DNA of 64,000 nucleotides from Herbidospora sakaeratensis (GCF_001570525.1 NZ_BBXC01000014.1:83458-147457); one strand, 5' to 3'; counted from the stretch's first letter, positions 8,831-16,973 are shown. Made by a program: numbers and translations. The notes: generated from the sequence alone by a model not told the origin.

Positions 8831-10249
8831 ATGACGGAGCTCCCCACGCTCGCCCCGCCACGCCCGGAGGAGGACACCCGCGACCCGCTGGTCCGGTTGT
8901 CGCGACTGCTGGACGCGGGCACCCTCGACCTCCACCGGGGGCACGACGGCAACAGCGTCACCGTGGTCTTCGGCCGGGTGCACGGCGTCCGGGTCGTCGC
9001 CTTCTGCACCGACCCCCGCGTGATGGGCGGCGCGATCGGCTTCGCCGAGTGCGGCCGCATCGCCGACGCCGTCGACCTCGCCCACCGGGAGAACTGCCCG
9101 GTCATCGGGTTGTGGCACTCCGGCGGCGCGAAACTGGCCGACGGCATCGAGGCGATGGACGGCATCGGCCGCATCTTCGCCGCCACGGTCCGCGCGTCGG
9201 GCCGGATCCCGCAGATCTCCGTGGTGCTCGGCCCGGCCGCCGGCGGCGCCGCCTACGGGCCCGCGCTGACCGACGTCGTGATCATGTCCTCGGCCGGCCG
9301 CGTCTTCGTGACCGGCCCCGACGTCGTGCGCAGCGTCACCGGCGAGCAGATCGACATGGAGGGGCTGGGCGGCCCCGAGGCCCACGGCCGCAAGTCGGGC
9401 GTGGCGCACATCGTGACCAACTCCGAGGAGGAGGCCCTGACCCGCGCCAGGAACGTGACCGCCCTGCTCGCCGTGCCGGGCAAGGCCGACCTGGAGCTCG
9501 TGGGCCCGCCCAGAGACCTGCGCGAACTGCTGCCCGCCTCCGCCCGCCGCGCCTACGACGTGCACCCGCTGGTCAGGGCGCTGCTCGACGACGGCTCCTT
9601 CGAGGAACTGCACGCCAAGTGGGCGCCCAACGTGGTGACCGGCCTCGGCCGGCTGGCCGGCCAGACCGTCGGCGTGGTGGCCAACAACCCGCTGCGCAAG
9701 GGCGGCTGCCTCGACTCCCTGTCGGCCGAGAAGGCCGCCCGGTTCGTGCGGATGTGCGACTCCATGGGGGTGGCCCTGGTCACCGTCATCGACGTGCCCG
9801 GCTTCCTGCCGGGCGTCGGCCAGGAGTGGGGCGGCGTGGTCAGGCGCGGCGCGAAGCTGCTCTACGCCTACGCCGAGGCGGTGGTCCCGCGCGTCTCGGT
9901 GGTCACCCGCAAGTCCTACGGGGGGGCGTACATCGCCATGAACTCGCGCTCCCTCGGGGCCACCCGGGTGTTCGCCTGGCCGGCCGCCGAGGTCGCCGTG
10001 ATGGGCGCCGAGTCGGCCGTCGGCATCCTGCACCGCAAGAAGCTCGCCGCCGCGCCCGAGGGCGAGCGCGAGGCGCTCCGCGCGCGGCTCGTCGAAGACC
10101 AGGAACGCACCGCCGGCGGCGTCGACCGGGGCCTGGCGCTCGGGGTGATCGACGAGGTCATCGAGCCGGCGCTGACCCGGGCGGCGGTGGCGGAGGTCTT
10201 CGCCGCCTCGTCCTACCGGCGCGGAGCCCACGGAAACATCCCCCTCTGA
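8831..10249 (+). CDS. acyl-CoA carboxylase beta (carboxyltransferase) subunit
   Basis: 472 aa, somewhat shorter at the N-terminus than the usual 520-540 aa AccB/PccB. Two crotonase-fold halves are visible: acyl-CoA binding in VLGPAAGGAAYGPALTD, and carboxybiotin binding in VIDVPGFLPGVGQEWGGVVR with RKSYGGAYIAMNSR. ATG 8831 has GAAAGGG upstream. It would transfer CO2 from a biotinylated alpha subunit (not in this window) to acetyl-, propionyl- or a longer acyl-CoA, making an extender unit for polyketide or lipid assembly. Its place in the StrR-box operon argues for a pathway-specific enzyme. The substrate cannot be told from sequence by eye. Confidence 0.88.
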   Translation: MTELPTLAPPRPEEDTRDPLVRLSRLLDAGTLDLHRGHDGNSVTVVFGRVHGVRVVAFCTDPRVMGGAIGFAECGRIADAVDLAHRENCPVIGLWHSGGAKLADGIEAMDGIGRIFAATVRASGRIPQISVVLGPAAGGAAYGPALTDVVIMSSAGRVFVTGPDVVRSVTGEQIDMEGLGGPEAHGRKSGVAHIVTNSEEEALTRARNVTALLAVPGKADLELVGPPRDLRELLPASARRAYDVHPLVRALLDDGSFEELHAKWAPNVVTGLGRLAGQTVGVVANNPLRKGGCLDSLSAEKAARFVRMCDSMGVALVTVIDVPGFLPGVGQEWGGVVRRGAKLLYAYAEAVVPRVSVVTRKSYGGAYIAMNSRSLGATRVFAWPAAEVAVMGAESAVGILHRKKLAAAPEGEREALRARLVEDQERTAGGVDRGLALGVIDEVIEPALTRAAVAEVFAASSYRRGAHGNIPL

Positions 10250-10269
10250 GACTCTGAGACGAGGCAGAC

Positions 10270-10494
10270 ATGGCCGGCGACGACAACCCCAACGTGTTCC
10301 TCCGCGGCGGCTCCACCTCGGCGATCGCCGAGGTGCAGCGGCTGCGCCACGTGCCCGACCTCACCGTGTCCACGGTCAAGATCCTGGTCGGCAACCGCTA
10401 CGAGCACTTCGAGGCGAGCTCCGACACCACCCTCGTCGACGACCGCGAACTGCGCGTCTTCGAGTGGTCCCGCTGCACCTACGTGGCGGAGTGA
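10270..10494 (+). CDS. DUF5988-like mini-protein
   Basis: 74 aa from ATG 10270. The pattern NVFLRGGS near the start, VKILVGNRYEHFE in the middle and the terminal RVFEWSRCTYVAE resemble the DUF5988 family of short actinomycete proteins found in biosynthetic loci; the family match is from memory. No enzymatic motif. It is the last gene of the operon, 20 bp after the carboxyltransferase and directly before the terminator, so it is presumably co-expressed with exporter and carboxylase. It could be a small accessory or partner protein. Confidence 0.65.
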   Translation: MAGDDNPNVFLRGGSTSAIAEVQRLRHVPDLTVSTVKILVGNRYEHFEASSDTTLVDDRELRVFEWSRCTYVAE

Positions 10495-10506
10495 CGTGAC
10501 GGCGAA

Positions 10507-10539
10507 GCCGCCGTGGGCCCGGTGCCCACGGCGGCTTTT
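10507..10539 (+). terminator. intrinsic terminator of the exporter/carboxylase operon
   Basis: Perfect 12-bp GC-rich stem (10507-10518 with 10524-10535), 5-nt loop, then TTTTCCTT. It lies 13 bp after the stop at 10494 and separates this operon from the convergent glycosyltransferase gene. Confidence 0.9.
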
Positions 10540-10555
10540 CCTTCCGGTACGCCGG

Positions 10556-12106
10556 TCACGCGTCAGCGGGCGACCGGAGATGGGGCCACAACACGGTCCA
10601 GGGGAAACGTTGCCCCCGGCAGGTCCAGACCTCCTTGCCCTGGGCCCGGTTGAGCACCCCGACGCCGTTGTCGAGCACGGCCGACCGGGAGCACTCGGCC
10701 CAGATCCGGTCGACGTCGGCCTTGGCGAAGCCGACCGCGACGGTCACGCCGTCGTCGACGACCGGGCTGCCGAAGTACCAGAACCCGGTGTGGGAGCTGT
10801 AGACGCGGGGGAGGCCCCGCGGGCGGCCGTACACCTCAAGCGCCCCGGCCAGCGAGTAGTCGGCGGCGAGGATCGTGGCGTCCGCCTTGTCGGCGGCCGG
10901 CAGCCCTTCGTACACGCGGGTGACCTGACCGGCGACCTCCGGCCAGCCGACCGTCTCGGCGGCGTCGGGGTTCAGCACCGGCTGCGGGCTGCGGGCCAGC
11001 ATGTCGACCGGGTAGATCGGCAGCGCGAAGACCGCCGACACGGCGGCCGTCACCACGAACACCGGCCGCGAGGTCACCCACCGCCCGCGCGAGCGCCCCT
11101 GCCGCCGCTCGACCCTGACCGCCCCGGCGGCCCACATCGCCGCCCACAACCCGGCCAGGTAGTAGGGCTTGCCGCCGGTGGCCATGAAGAACACGTTGAG
11201 CAGCAGGAACGCGTACGCGAGGAACCGGAACGGCCGCAGCTCCGGCGCCCGCAGCAGCCCCCACACCCCCCAGATCAGCAGCACCGACAACACGATCCCC
11301 GTCATGAGGATCTCGTTGATGAGGAACCCGATCGGGCCGCCGTAGTCTTCGGCGGCCGCGATCGTGCGCACCATGTCGAGCTGCGGCCAGCCGTACCGCT
11401 GCTGCCACAGGAAGCCCGGCACCGCGGCGGCCACGGCGACGGCGGCCCCGGCGTAGAACAACGGCCGCCGGAACACCTCACGCGGCCCGCTGATCACCAC
11501 CCCCGCCACGATCGCGAACAGCACGACCACGACCAGGTACTTGACCTGCAACGCGACCGCCGCGATCAGCCCCGCCGCCAGCAGCAGCCGCTGGTCGCGG
11601 GTGCGCACGAAACGCACCACCACCCACACGAGCGCGGTGGTGACGAACAGGTCGACCGAGGAGGTGTAGAGACTGTGCCCGTCGGCGACGGTGAACGGCG
11701 TGACCGCGTAGGCCCCGGCGGTGAGCAGCTGCGCCGTCCGCCCGCCCCCCATCTCGCGCGCGGTCAGCGCCGCGACCACCACGCCGGCCACGGCCAGCGC
11801 CGCCGCCACGACCCGCACCGCGACGATCGAGAACCCGAACAGCTCGGTGATCACCCGCATGACGAGAGGCACCAGCGGCGGCTGGTCGGGATACCCCCAG
11901 TCGAGGTGCTGACCGGCGACCAGGAAATACAACTCGTCCCCGTGGAACCCGTAACGCGCGCTGAGGGCGACCAGCACCACGCCCAGCGTCCCGGCGATTC
12001 CCAGCACCATTCGCCAGGGCACCGGCTCGATGGCCGTTTTCGGCGGATCGGCCACGTCGGCGGACACCGTGGACACGGATCCGTCGTTTACTAATGGAGT
12101 GCTCAT
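10556..12106 (-). CDS. GT39-like (ArnT/PMT) membrane glycosyltransferase
   Basis: 516 aa. A first transmembrane helix (about 32-48) is followed by YGFHGDELYFLVAGQHLDWG, with the conserved extracytoplasmic Asp-Glu typical of C-fold glycosyltransferases of the GT39/ArnT group, then DQPPLVPL. About ten more hydrophobic helices reach to residue ~380, ending in a soluble domain (ILAADYSLAGAL, FWYFGSPVVDD). These enzymes use polyprenyl-phosphate sugars to glycosylate proteins, lipids or cell-wall polymers outside the membrane. The acceptor is unknown. ATG 12106 lies in an AT-rich stretch downstream of the tRNA-like gene. Confidence 0.85.
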   Translation of the reverse strand: MSTPLVNDGSVSTVSADVADPPKTAIEPVPWRMVLGIAGTLGVVLVALSARYGFHGDELYFLVAGQHLDWGYPDQPPLVPLVMRVITELFGFSIVAVRVVAAALAVAGVVVAALTAREMGGGRTAQLLTAGAYAVTPFTVADGHSLYTSSVDLFVTTALVWVVVRFVRTRDQRLLLAAGLIAAVALQVKYLVVVVLFAIVAGVVISGPREVFRRPLFYAGAAVAVAAAVPGFLWQQRYGWPQLDMVRTIAAAEDYGGPIGFLINEILMTGIVLSVLLIWGVWGLLRAPELRPFRFLAYAFLLLNVFFMATGGKPYYLAGLWAAMWAAGAVRVERRQGRSRGRWVTSRPVFVVTAAVSAVFALPIYPVDMLARSPQPVLNPDAAETVGWPEVAGQVTRVYEGLPAADKADATILAADYSLAGALEVYGRPRGLPRVYSSHTGFWYFGSPVVDDGVTVAVGFAKADVDRIWAECSRSAVLDNGVGVLNRAQGKEVWTCRGQRFPWTVLWPHLRSPADA

Positions 12107-12224
12107 GAATTGATTTTCGCGGAAATCAAACGCGTCGGCAAAGCTCGGCGATCAATGGCGAACGCCTTTTGCGCGGCGGCGTCGCGCCAATCGGCATGCG
12201 CGTATTCCGTATTGAAAGAAAAGG

Positions 12225-12297
12225 TGGCGGGTGTGGGAATCGAACCCACCCGGAACGGCGTATGAAACCGTCGAGCACACCAGCGCCCTCACCCGCC
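12225..12297 (-). tRNA. tRNA-like gene with CAU anticodon (Met/Ile2-like, aberrant)
   Basis: 73 nt fold into a full cloverleaf on the minus strand: acceptor GGCGGGT/ACCCGCC, a 4-bp D stem, anticodon stem ACGGT/GCCGT around the loop TTCATAC, a 5-nt variable loop, and T arm GTGGG-TTCGATT-CCCAC with canonical TTC. Anticodon CAU. Oddities: position 8 is G instead of U and position 14 is G instead of A, so the near-universal U8-A14 tertiary pair is absent. The 3' end reads ACC-T, with no encoded CCA. It may be a specialised or decaying tRNA, or a tRNA-Met or tRNA-Ile2 relative. Confidence 0.7.
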
Positions 12298-12642
12298 GGA
12301 AAGAGGAAAGCCGCCCCGGACCCGACGGTCAGACGCGGGCCTCAGAGGGCAGGGGCATTCGGCGCGTACGTCGCATGATGCCCCTTTCGCCGCCGATCGA
12401 CCGTATGGCGACGAGTATTCAAGATCGCGCCGACCGGACGCGACAGGTTTTCCCGACGCGCGTCAAGGCCGGCGCACCCGGCGTCGGGGCCCGGCAGCCC
12501 GCGTTTGCAGGCGACACCATCGGGCCATGGCTTGGATCGACGATGCCCGCAGGCGGGGATCACTCGGCGCATGGCAGGCCCTTCGAGCCGCCGAACAGGC
12601 CCTGGCCGACGTGCTGGCCATCCACATCTCCGTCGCCGCAGG
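12298..12642. other. intergenic, no convincing gene
   Basis: No ORF here looks coding. An inverted repeat with GGGGCAT/ATGCCCC arms and a loop of about 16 nt, followed by TTTC, lies near 12354-12382 and might serve as a terminator. The promoter of the tRNA-like gene should lie just above 12297. Confidence 0.4.
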
Positions 12643-13135
12643 TCAGCAGCGGTCGGTGCGCGCGCCGGGGGCCATGGGCGTGTCCTGCTCGCCGGTCTGT
12701 CCGGCGTCGGGTCCGCATACGCACGGCGTGCCGCCGTCGTGGGCGGCGGACTTGCCGAGGACGTCGGCGTCGGCCTTGACCACGTACACCTCCCAGGGTT
12801 CGGCGCCGGGCCCGCGGACCCAGACCTTGTCCTGCAGGGCGTAGCAGCAGGAGGTGTCGTTCTCGGGGAAGGCGGCCAGCCCGGCGTCGGTCAGCCGCCG
12901 GGTGGCGTCGGCGACCTCCTGACCGGTCTCGACCTCGACGCCGAGGTGGTCCATCACCGTCTCCCGGCCCTGCTCGCCTTCCAGCAGGACCAGCTTGAGC
13001 GGGGGCCGGGCGATGGCGAAGTTGGCGTAGCCGGGGCGGCGCTTGGCCGGTTCGACGCCGAACAGCTTGGTGTAGAAGGCGATCGAGCCCTCCAGGTCGG
13101 CGACCCGCAGCGCGAGTTGGACACGGGACTTGCAT
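12643..13135 (-). pseudogene. arsI: arsI-like C-As lyase (glyoxalase fold), frameshifted at codon 2
   Basis: The reading frame from about 13130 to 12643 encodes a vicinal-oxygen-chelate protein: SRVQLALRVADLEGSIAFY, KLVLLEGEQG, DHLGVEVETG, the paired cysteines in NDTSCCYALQDKVWV, and PWEVYVVKAD. This matches the ArsI/CadI family, in which vicinal cysteines bind trivalent arsenicals. The frame has no usable start codon. An ATG (13135-13133) sits exactly where the start should be, but one extra C shifts it out of frame (ATG-C-AAG-TCC-CGT). Without that base the product would begin M-K-S-R-V-Q. It is either a pseudogene or a sequencing error. Divergent from arsR. Confidence 0.75.
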
Positions 13136-13194
13136 CGATGGATGTCGATATGGCGACCTTGTCACCGTGATTAGATGACTGTCAAGATAGACGT
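13134..13194. promoter_or_regulatory. arsR/arsI divergent operator-promoter
   Basis: Inverted repeat ATCGA-N6-TCGAT at 13134-13149 overlaps the (broken) arsI start. The following AT-richer stretch to 13194 holds the arsR promoter. No ribosome site precedes arsR, whose start may be leaderless. ArsR binding here is inference from position. Confidence 0.45.
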
Positions 13195-13578
13195 ATGTCG
13201 AAACAGGCGTTGCCGGTGTTCCCGGCCGGTGAGCAGTGTTGTGCGCCGATGGTCCGCGAACCGCTGGGCGAGCAGGACGCGGGCGAGCTGGCCCGGATGT
13301 TCAAGGCATTGTCGGATCCGGTCCGATTGCGGCTGCTGTCGCTGATCGCCTCCTTCGAGGGCGGCGAGGCGTGCGTGTGCGACCTGACCGGCCCGTTCGA
13401 GGTGTCCCAGCCGACCATCTCCCACCATTTGAAGGTGCTGCGGGAGGCGGGTCTGGTCGGGTCGGAACGGCGCGGAACCTGGGTGTACTACTGGGTGATC
13501 CCGGCCGCGCTCAACCGCCTGTCCGGCCTGCTCCACGCCCCCACCCCGGTCCCGGCCGCGGCGAATTCCGGCACATGA
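13195..13578 (+). CDS. arsR: ArsR-family metalloregulator
   Basis: 127 aa winged-helix repressor. Core: ARMFKALSDPVRLRLLSLI, metal-binding motif EACVCDL on helix 3 (the ELCVCDL arsenic site of ArsR), recognition helix SQPTISHHLKVLREAGL and wing RRGTWVYYWV. Two further cysteines (EQCC at residues 17-18) near the N-terminus may complete a site. It is intact, unlike three of its four neighbours. It derepresses on As(III) or related metalloids in known relatives. Confidence 0.92.
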   Translation: MSKQALPVFPAGEQCCAPMVREPLGEQDAGELARMFKALSDPVRLRLLSLIASFEGGEACVCDLTGPFEVSQPTISHHLKVLREAGLVGSERRGTWVYYWVIPAALNRLSGLLHAPTPVPAAANSGT

Positions 13579-13982
13579 ACGTTCCCGGGCCGAGGCGGCG
13601 GGCACGGCCGCCCTGGTGGCCGTAGTGGTCGGCGCCGGCGTCCAGGCCGATCGGCTCAGCGGTGACGGCGGCGCGGAACCGCTGGCCGGCTCTCTCGCCA
13701 CGGTCTCGGGGGCGCACTTCACCCCCGTGGTCTCCCTGGCCGCCTGGCGGACCGGCGAGGGCGTGCGCGGGCGAGAGGCAGCCGCCCACACCGGTGCCGC
13801 GTACTGGCTCACCTCCTCCATCGGCTTCGCCGACCCCGGCCGCGCCTTCACCTACGCCGGCATCGCCCCTGCCTTGGTGGTCCCGTTCATCGCCGCCGGG
13901 CCTGGCCGCGATCCTGTTCCACGCAGCATCCGATGGCGGCCCACTGCCTCATCCGCTGTCGCCGACCGAGGAAGTCCCGCCC
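13575..13982 (+). pseudogene. arsenical aquaporin (AqpS-like) remnant
   Basis: Pieces of a MIP-family channel follow in order: EAAGTAALVAVVVGAGVQADRL, GAHFTPVVSL (first NPA loop, degraded), TGAAYWLTSS, and GFADPGRAFTYAGIAP (second NPA loop, shortened), then LAAILFHAASDGG. About 60 residues between the first loop and TGAAYW are gone, and at least two frame changes are needed (directly after the ATG at 13575 and near 13905). Aquaporins commonly sit beside arsC in actinobacterial ars operons. It cannot make a channel. Confidence 0.7.
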
Positions 13983-14398
13983 GTGAGCACTCCCGTTCCG
14001 CCGCCCGTTCCCACGGTGCTGTTCGTCTGCGTGCACAACGCGGGCCGCTCCCAGATGGCCGCCGCTTTCCTCACCCACCTGACCGGCGGCCGCGTTCAGG
14101 TCCGCTCGGCCGGGTCGACCCGGCCGTGGTCGAGGCCAGGAAAGAGGCCGGCGTCGACATCTCCGCCGAGATCCCCAAGGTCCTCACCATCGAGGCGGTC
14201 CAGGTCAGCGACGTGGTGATCACGATGGGGTGTGGGGACGCCTGCCCGATCCTCCCCGGCAAACGCTACGAGGACTGGCGGCTCGGGCAGGACGTCGTCG
14301 CCGTCCGCCCCATCCGCGACGAGATCGAGGCCCGTGTACGCGTCCTGATCGGTGACCTTCTGCCCGGTGCCACGCCTGACGCGCAGGAACCGGCATGA
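13983..14398 (+). pseudogene. arsC: arsC arsenate reductase (LMW-phosphatase type), frameshifting deletion
   Basis: GTG 13983 begins a product with VPTVLFVCVHNAGRSQMAAA (P-loop CX5R, catalytic Cys) and VQVRSAGS. Around 14115 the frame switches: the second frame continues DPAVVEARKEAGVDISAEIP, VVITMGCGDACP (redox Cys pair) and KRYEDWRLGQ. Compared with intact relatives a few residues (around 'APADQV') are missing at the junction, so a small out-of-frame deletion destroyed the gene. The downstream arsN overlaps its stop by 4 nt and may have been translationally coupled. Confidence 0.75.
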
Positions 14399-14898
14399 CG
14401 GGCCCGACCGCGCCGATCGCCGCCATGACGGCCGGGCACGCCGACCAGGTGCTGGCCATCTACCAACTCGGCATCGACGAGGGCCAGGCCACCTTCGAAA
14501 TTCAGGCCCCCACGTGGCCGCACTTCGACGCCGTCAAGTTGCCTGGCCACCGGCACGTCGCCCTCGCCCAGGACGGACGGGTTCTCGGCTGGGTGGCCGC
14601 GGTGGCGGTCTCCGACCGGTGCGCCTACGCCGGGGTGGTCGAACACTCCGTCTACGTCCACCTCCGCGCCCGCCACCGCGGCGTCGGTTCCGCCCTGCTC
14701 AACGCCTTGATCTCCTCCACCGAGTCGGCGGGGATCTGGACGATCCAGTCCGGCGTCTTCCCCGAGAACACCGCCAGCCTGGCCCTGCACGCCCGCGCCG
14801 GATTCCGCGTGATCGGCATCCGCGAACGCATCGGCCGCCACCACGGCGTGTGGCGCGACGTCGTCCTGATCGAACGCCGCAGCCCGGCCATCACCTGA
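14395..14898 (+). CDS. arsN: ArsN-type GNAT acetyltransferase (arsinothricin/phosphinothricin-like)
   Basis: 167 aa. The N-terminal pattern ATFEIQAPTWPHFDAV, the acetyl-CoA loop RHRGVGSALL, and PENTASLALHARAGFRVIGIRERIG with a VWRDVVLIERR tail are typical of the Pat/ArsN1 branch, which N-acetylates amino-acid antibiotics such as arsinothricin or phosphinothricin. Its place in an ars cassette favours arsinothricin. The frame is intact. ATGA overlap with the arsC remnant. Confidence 0.82.
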   Translation: MTGPTAPIAAMTAGHADQVLAIYQLGIDEGQATFEIQAPTWPHFDAVKLPGHRHVALAQDGRVLGWVAAVAVSDRCAYAGVVEHSVYVHLRARHRGVGSALLNALISSTESAGIWTIQSGVFPENTASLALHARAGFRVIGIRERIGRHHGVWRDVVLIERRSPAIT

Positions 14899-15608
14899 CC
14901 GGCTCACCCCGGCCTGTTCGGGCCGGCACGGCTTCGGCGCCGCCGTGCGGCCGGATCGTGTCCCCGCCCGCGAGGTGAGCGAGATGTGCCCGGAGCAGGC
15001 GGGCAGGGTGGAGGTGTTCGCCCCAGAGGACAAACCGACGTCCGCCGGTGGCAACGCCACGCGGGCGTGCCGATCGGTGAGGAAGACCGGTCCCGCGCAG
15101 CGACCGGGCGGTGGCGGTGCGCCAGACGATGACATCGGCTGCACCACCCTCGCGCCCCAACGCGGCTCGCCGATTACGCAGATCCAATTCGCCGACGTTC
15201 AGGGCCTTGGGCTTGGTCCGCGACGCATCGCCAACGGCCTACGCGTAGCCGACCCATCTCGCCGCATCGCGATCAACATGCTGCCGGATTCTGGTCGAGA
15301 TCGGCCGGGAACCTCTCCGCGCGGCGGGCGACGAGGTGGGCTCCGCGTTCGCCGGATCGGGCGCGGGCTTCGTCGGCGGAGGCTCGCACGACGTCGACGG
15401 TTCGCCGCGCCGCACACCATCGTGCACACGGTTCCCCCTACGCCCTGGGGTCACCCTCCTGCCCCGATCATGGGCAGCGAGTACGCGGACCTGGGGATGT
15501 CACGCCAGTCGTCCACCCTTTGCGCTGCACTCTCATTTGCCACTCTTTGGTCGTTTTCCCGTCGGAAACCGGTAAGGATCAAAGTGCGGTGCTTCTGGTC
15601 ACGAGGGG
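14899..15608. other. 710-bp stretch without a recognisable gene
   Basis: Open frames exist on both strands but show no family features or codon bias that I trust. Since the next gene is a histidine kinase without a partner, a lost response regulator could have occupied this region, but I see no receiver-domain residues left. Confidence 0.4.
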
Positions 15609-16970
15609 GTGATCAGTACGAGCTGGTGGCATCGAAGCTCCATCCGGACCCGCCTGGGTGTGCTGGCCGCTGCCGTCATGGCGTTGCTGTGCACGGCCAT
15701 GGCCGTGTTCATCGTCGCCACGGTGCGGCAGACGGCGATCGACCACCGGACCCAGCAGCTCTTCGTCAACGCCATGAACCTGGGCGTCCAGCTACGCCGG
15801 AGCGTCCCCGACCTGACCGAAAGCAACCCCGGCCAGTCGGTCCAGGTGTTCGACCCGGCCGGGACCATGGTCGCGGCCTCTCCTGACGTGGCCGGCGGAC
15901 CGCCGATGATCAACCTGCGCCCCGATCCCGACGCCTTTGCCGCCGGCAACACCTGCGACGCGCCCGTCTTCCCCGGCCGGTGCATGATCGTGCTCGCGTA
16001 CCCCGTCCACCGGATGGACGGCGTCTGGCAGCTCGACGTGGCCGTCCCTGGCATCCCCTGGTACGTGAGCCCTCAGCTGATCATCCCCCTCGCCACCAGC
16101 TGGGTGCTGCTGGTGGCGGCCGCCGGGGTGGGCAGCCACCGGATCGTGGGCACGACGCTGCAGCCGGTGGGGGCCATCACCCATACCCTCGGGCAGATCA
16201 CCTCCAGCGACCTTCAGCACCGGGTGCCGGTGCTGAAGTACCGCGATGAGCTGCGCGACCTCGCCGAGACCGCGAACCGGACCCTCGACCGCGCCCAATC
16301 GGCGGTGGAGCGGCAGCTGCGTTTCGCCTCCGACGCCTCCCACGACCTGCGCAGCCCCCTGACCGGCATCCGCATCCGGATCGAAGAGGCGTTGATGGAG
16401 CCGGAAGAGGCCGACTGGTCACAAACGGGGGAGGCGCTCCTGGACGACGTGGACCGGATGCAGGCCCTGATCTGCGACCTGCTGCAGGTGGCCCGGCTCG
16501 ACGCGGGCGTCACCGGCCGCCACGAGCCGATCGACCTGACCGCCCTGGTGACCGGCGAGCTGGAACACCGCCCGGCCAAGGCCGAGCTGCGCCGCCACCT
16601 CAGACCCGCTGTGATGGTGGAGGGTGCGCGGATCGAGCTGGCCCGGCTGCTCAACAACCTGCTGGACAACGCCGAACGGCACGCCACCTCGACCGTCACC
16701 GTCACCCTCAGCCTGGACGCCGGCCAGGCGGTGCTCGAAGTGCGTGACGACGGCGAGGGCGTCCCGCCCGAGCAGCGGGAGGCCGTCTTCCAGCGCTTCG
16801 CGCGCCTGGAGGCCTCCCGCGCCAAAGATCCCGGAGGCACCGGGCTGGGGCTGCCGATCGCCCGTCAGCTCGCCCAGGCCCACGGCGGCACCCTGACCGC
16901 CGAAGACAGCACTCGCGGCGCCCGGTTCGTGCTGCGCCTGCCCGCCCGGCGTTGCCCAGATGACCGGTGA
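15609..16970 (+). CDS. sensor histidine kinase, orphan
   Basis: 453 aa with a GTG start preceded by GAGGG. The order is TM1 (about 13-33), an extracytoplasmic sensor of about 125 aa with two cysteines (NTCDAPVFPGRC), and TM2 (about 157-177). A HAMP-like region follows, then the DHp helix with phospho-acceptor His in FASDASHDLRSPL. The HATPase domain shows N-box NNLLDNAERH, G1 DDGEGVP, F-box RFARLEA and G2 GTGLGLPIA. No response regulator is adjacent on either side. It converges with the next gene only 4 bp away. Confidence 0.9.
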   Translation: MISTSWWHRSSIRTRLGVLAAAVMALLCTAMAVFIVATVRQTAIDHRTQQLFVNAMNLGVQLRRSVPDLTESNPGQSVQVFDPAGTMVAASPDVAGGPPMINLRPDPDAFAAGNTCDAPVFPGRCMIVLAYPVHRMDGVWQLDVAVPGIPWYVSPQLIIPLATSWVLLVAAAGVGSHRIVGTTLQPVGAITHTLGQITSSDLQHRVPVLKYRDELRDLAETANRTLDRAQSAVERQLRFASDASHDLRSPLTGIRIRIEEALMEPEEADWSQTGEALLDDVDRMQALICDLLQVARLDAGVTGRHEPIDLTALVTGELEHRPAKAELRRHLRPAVMVEGARIELARLLNNLLDNAERHATSTVTVTLSLDAGQAVLEVRDDGEGVPPEQREAVFQRFARLEASRAKDPGGTGLGLPIARQLAQAHGGTLTAEDSTRGARFVLRLPARRCPDDR

Positions 16971-16973
16971 CGG

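Noticed and set aside
6806-10231. Very long minus-strand open frame (over 1100 codons) opposite the ABC and carboxyltransferase genes
   Set aside because: Antisense shadow of GC-rich codons: composition is His/Gly/Arg/Ala-rich without domains, and the plus strand encodes well-defined proteins.
12527-12844. Short plus-strand frame starting MAWIDDARRRGSLGAW opposite arsI
   Set aside because: The first third looks plausible, but the rest is antisense to the conserved ArsI sequence; no support for a gene.
14945-15886. Plus-strand frame of about 310 codons before and into the sensor kinase
   Set aside because: Arg/Pro/Gly-rich, overlaps the kinase N-terminus in another frame, no ribosome site, no recognisable domain.
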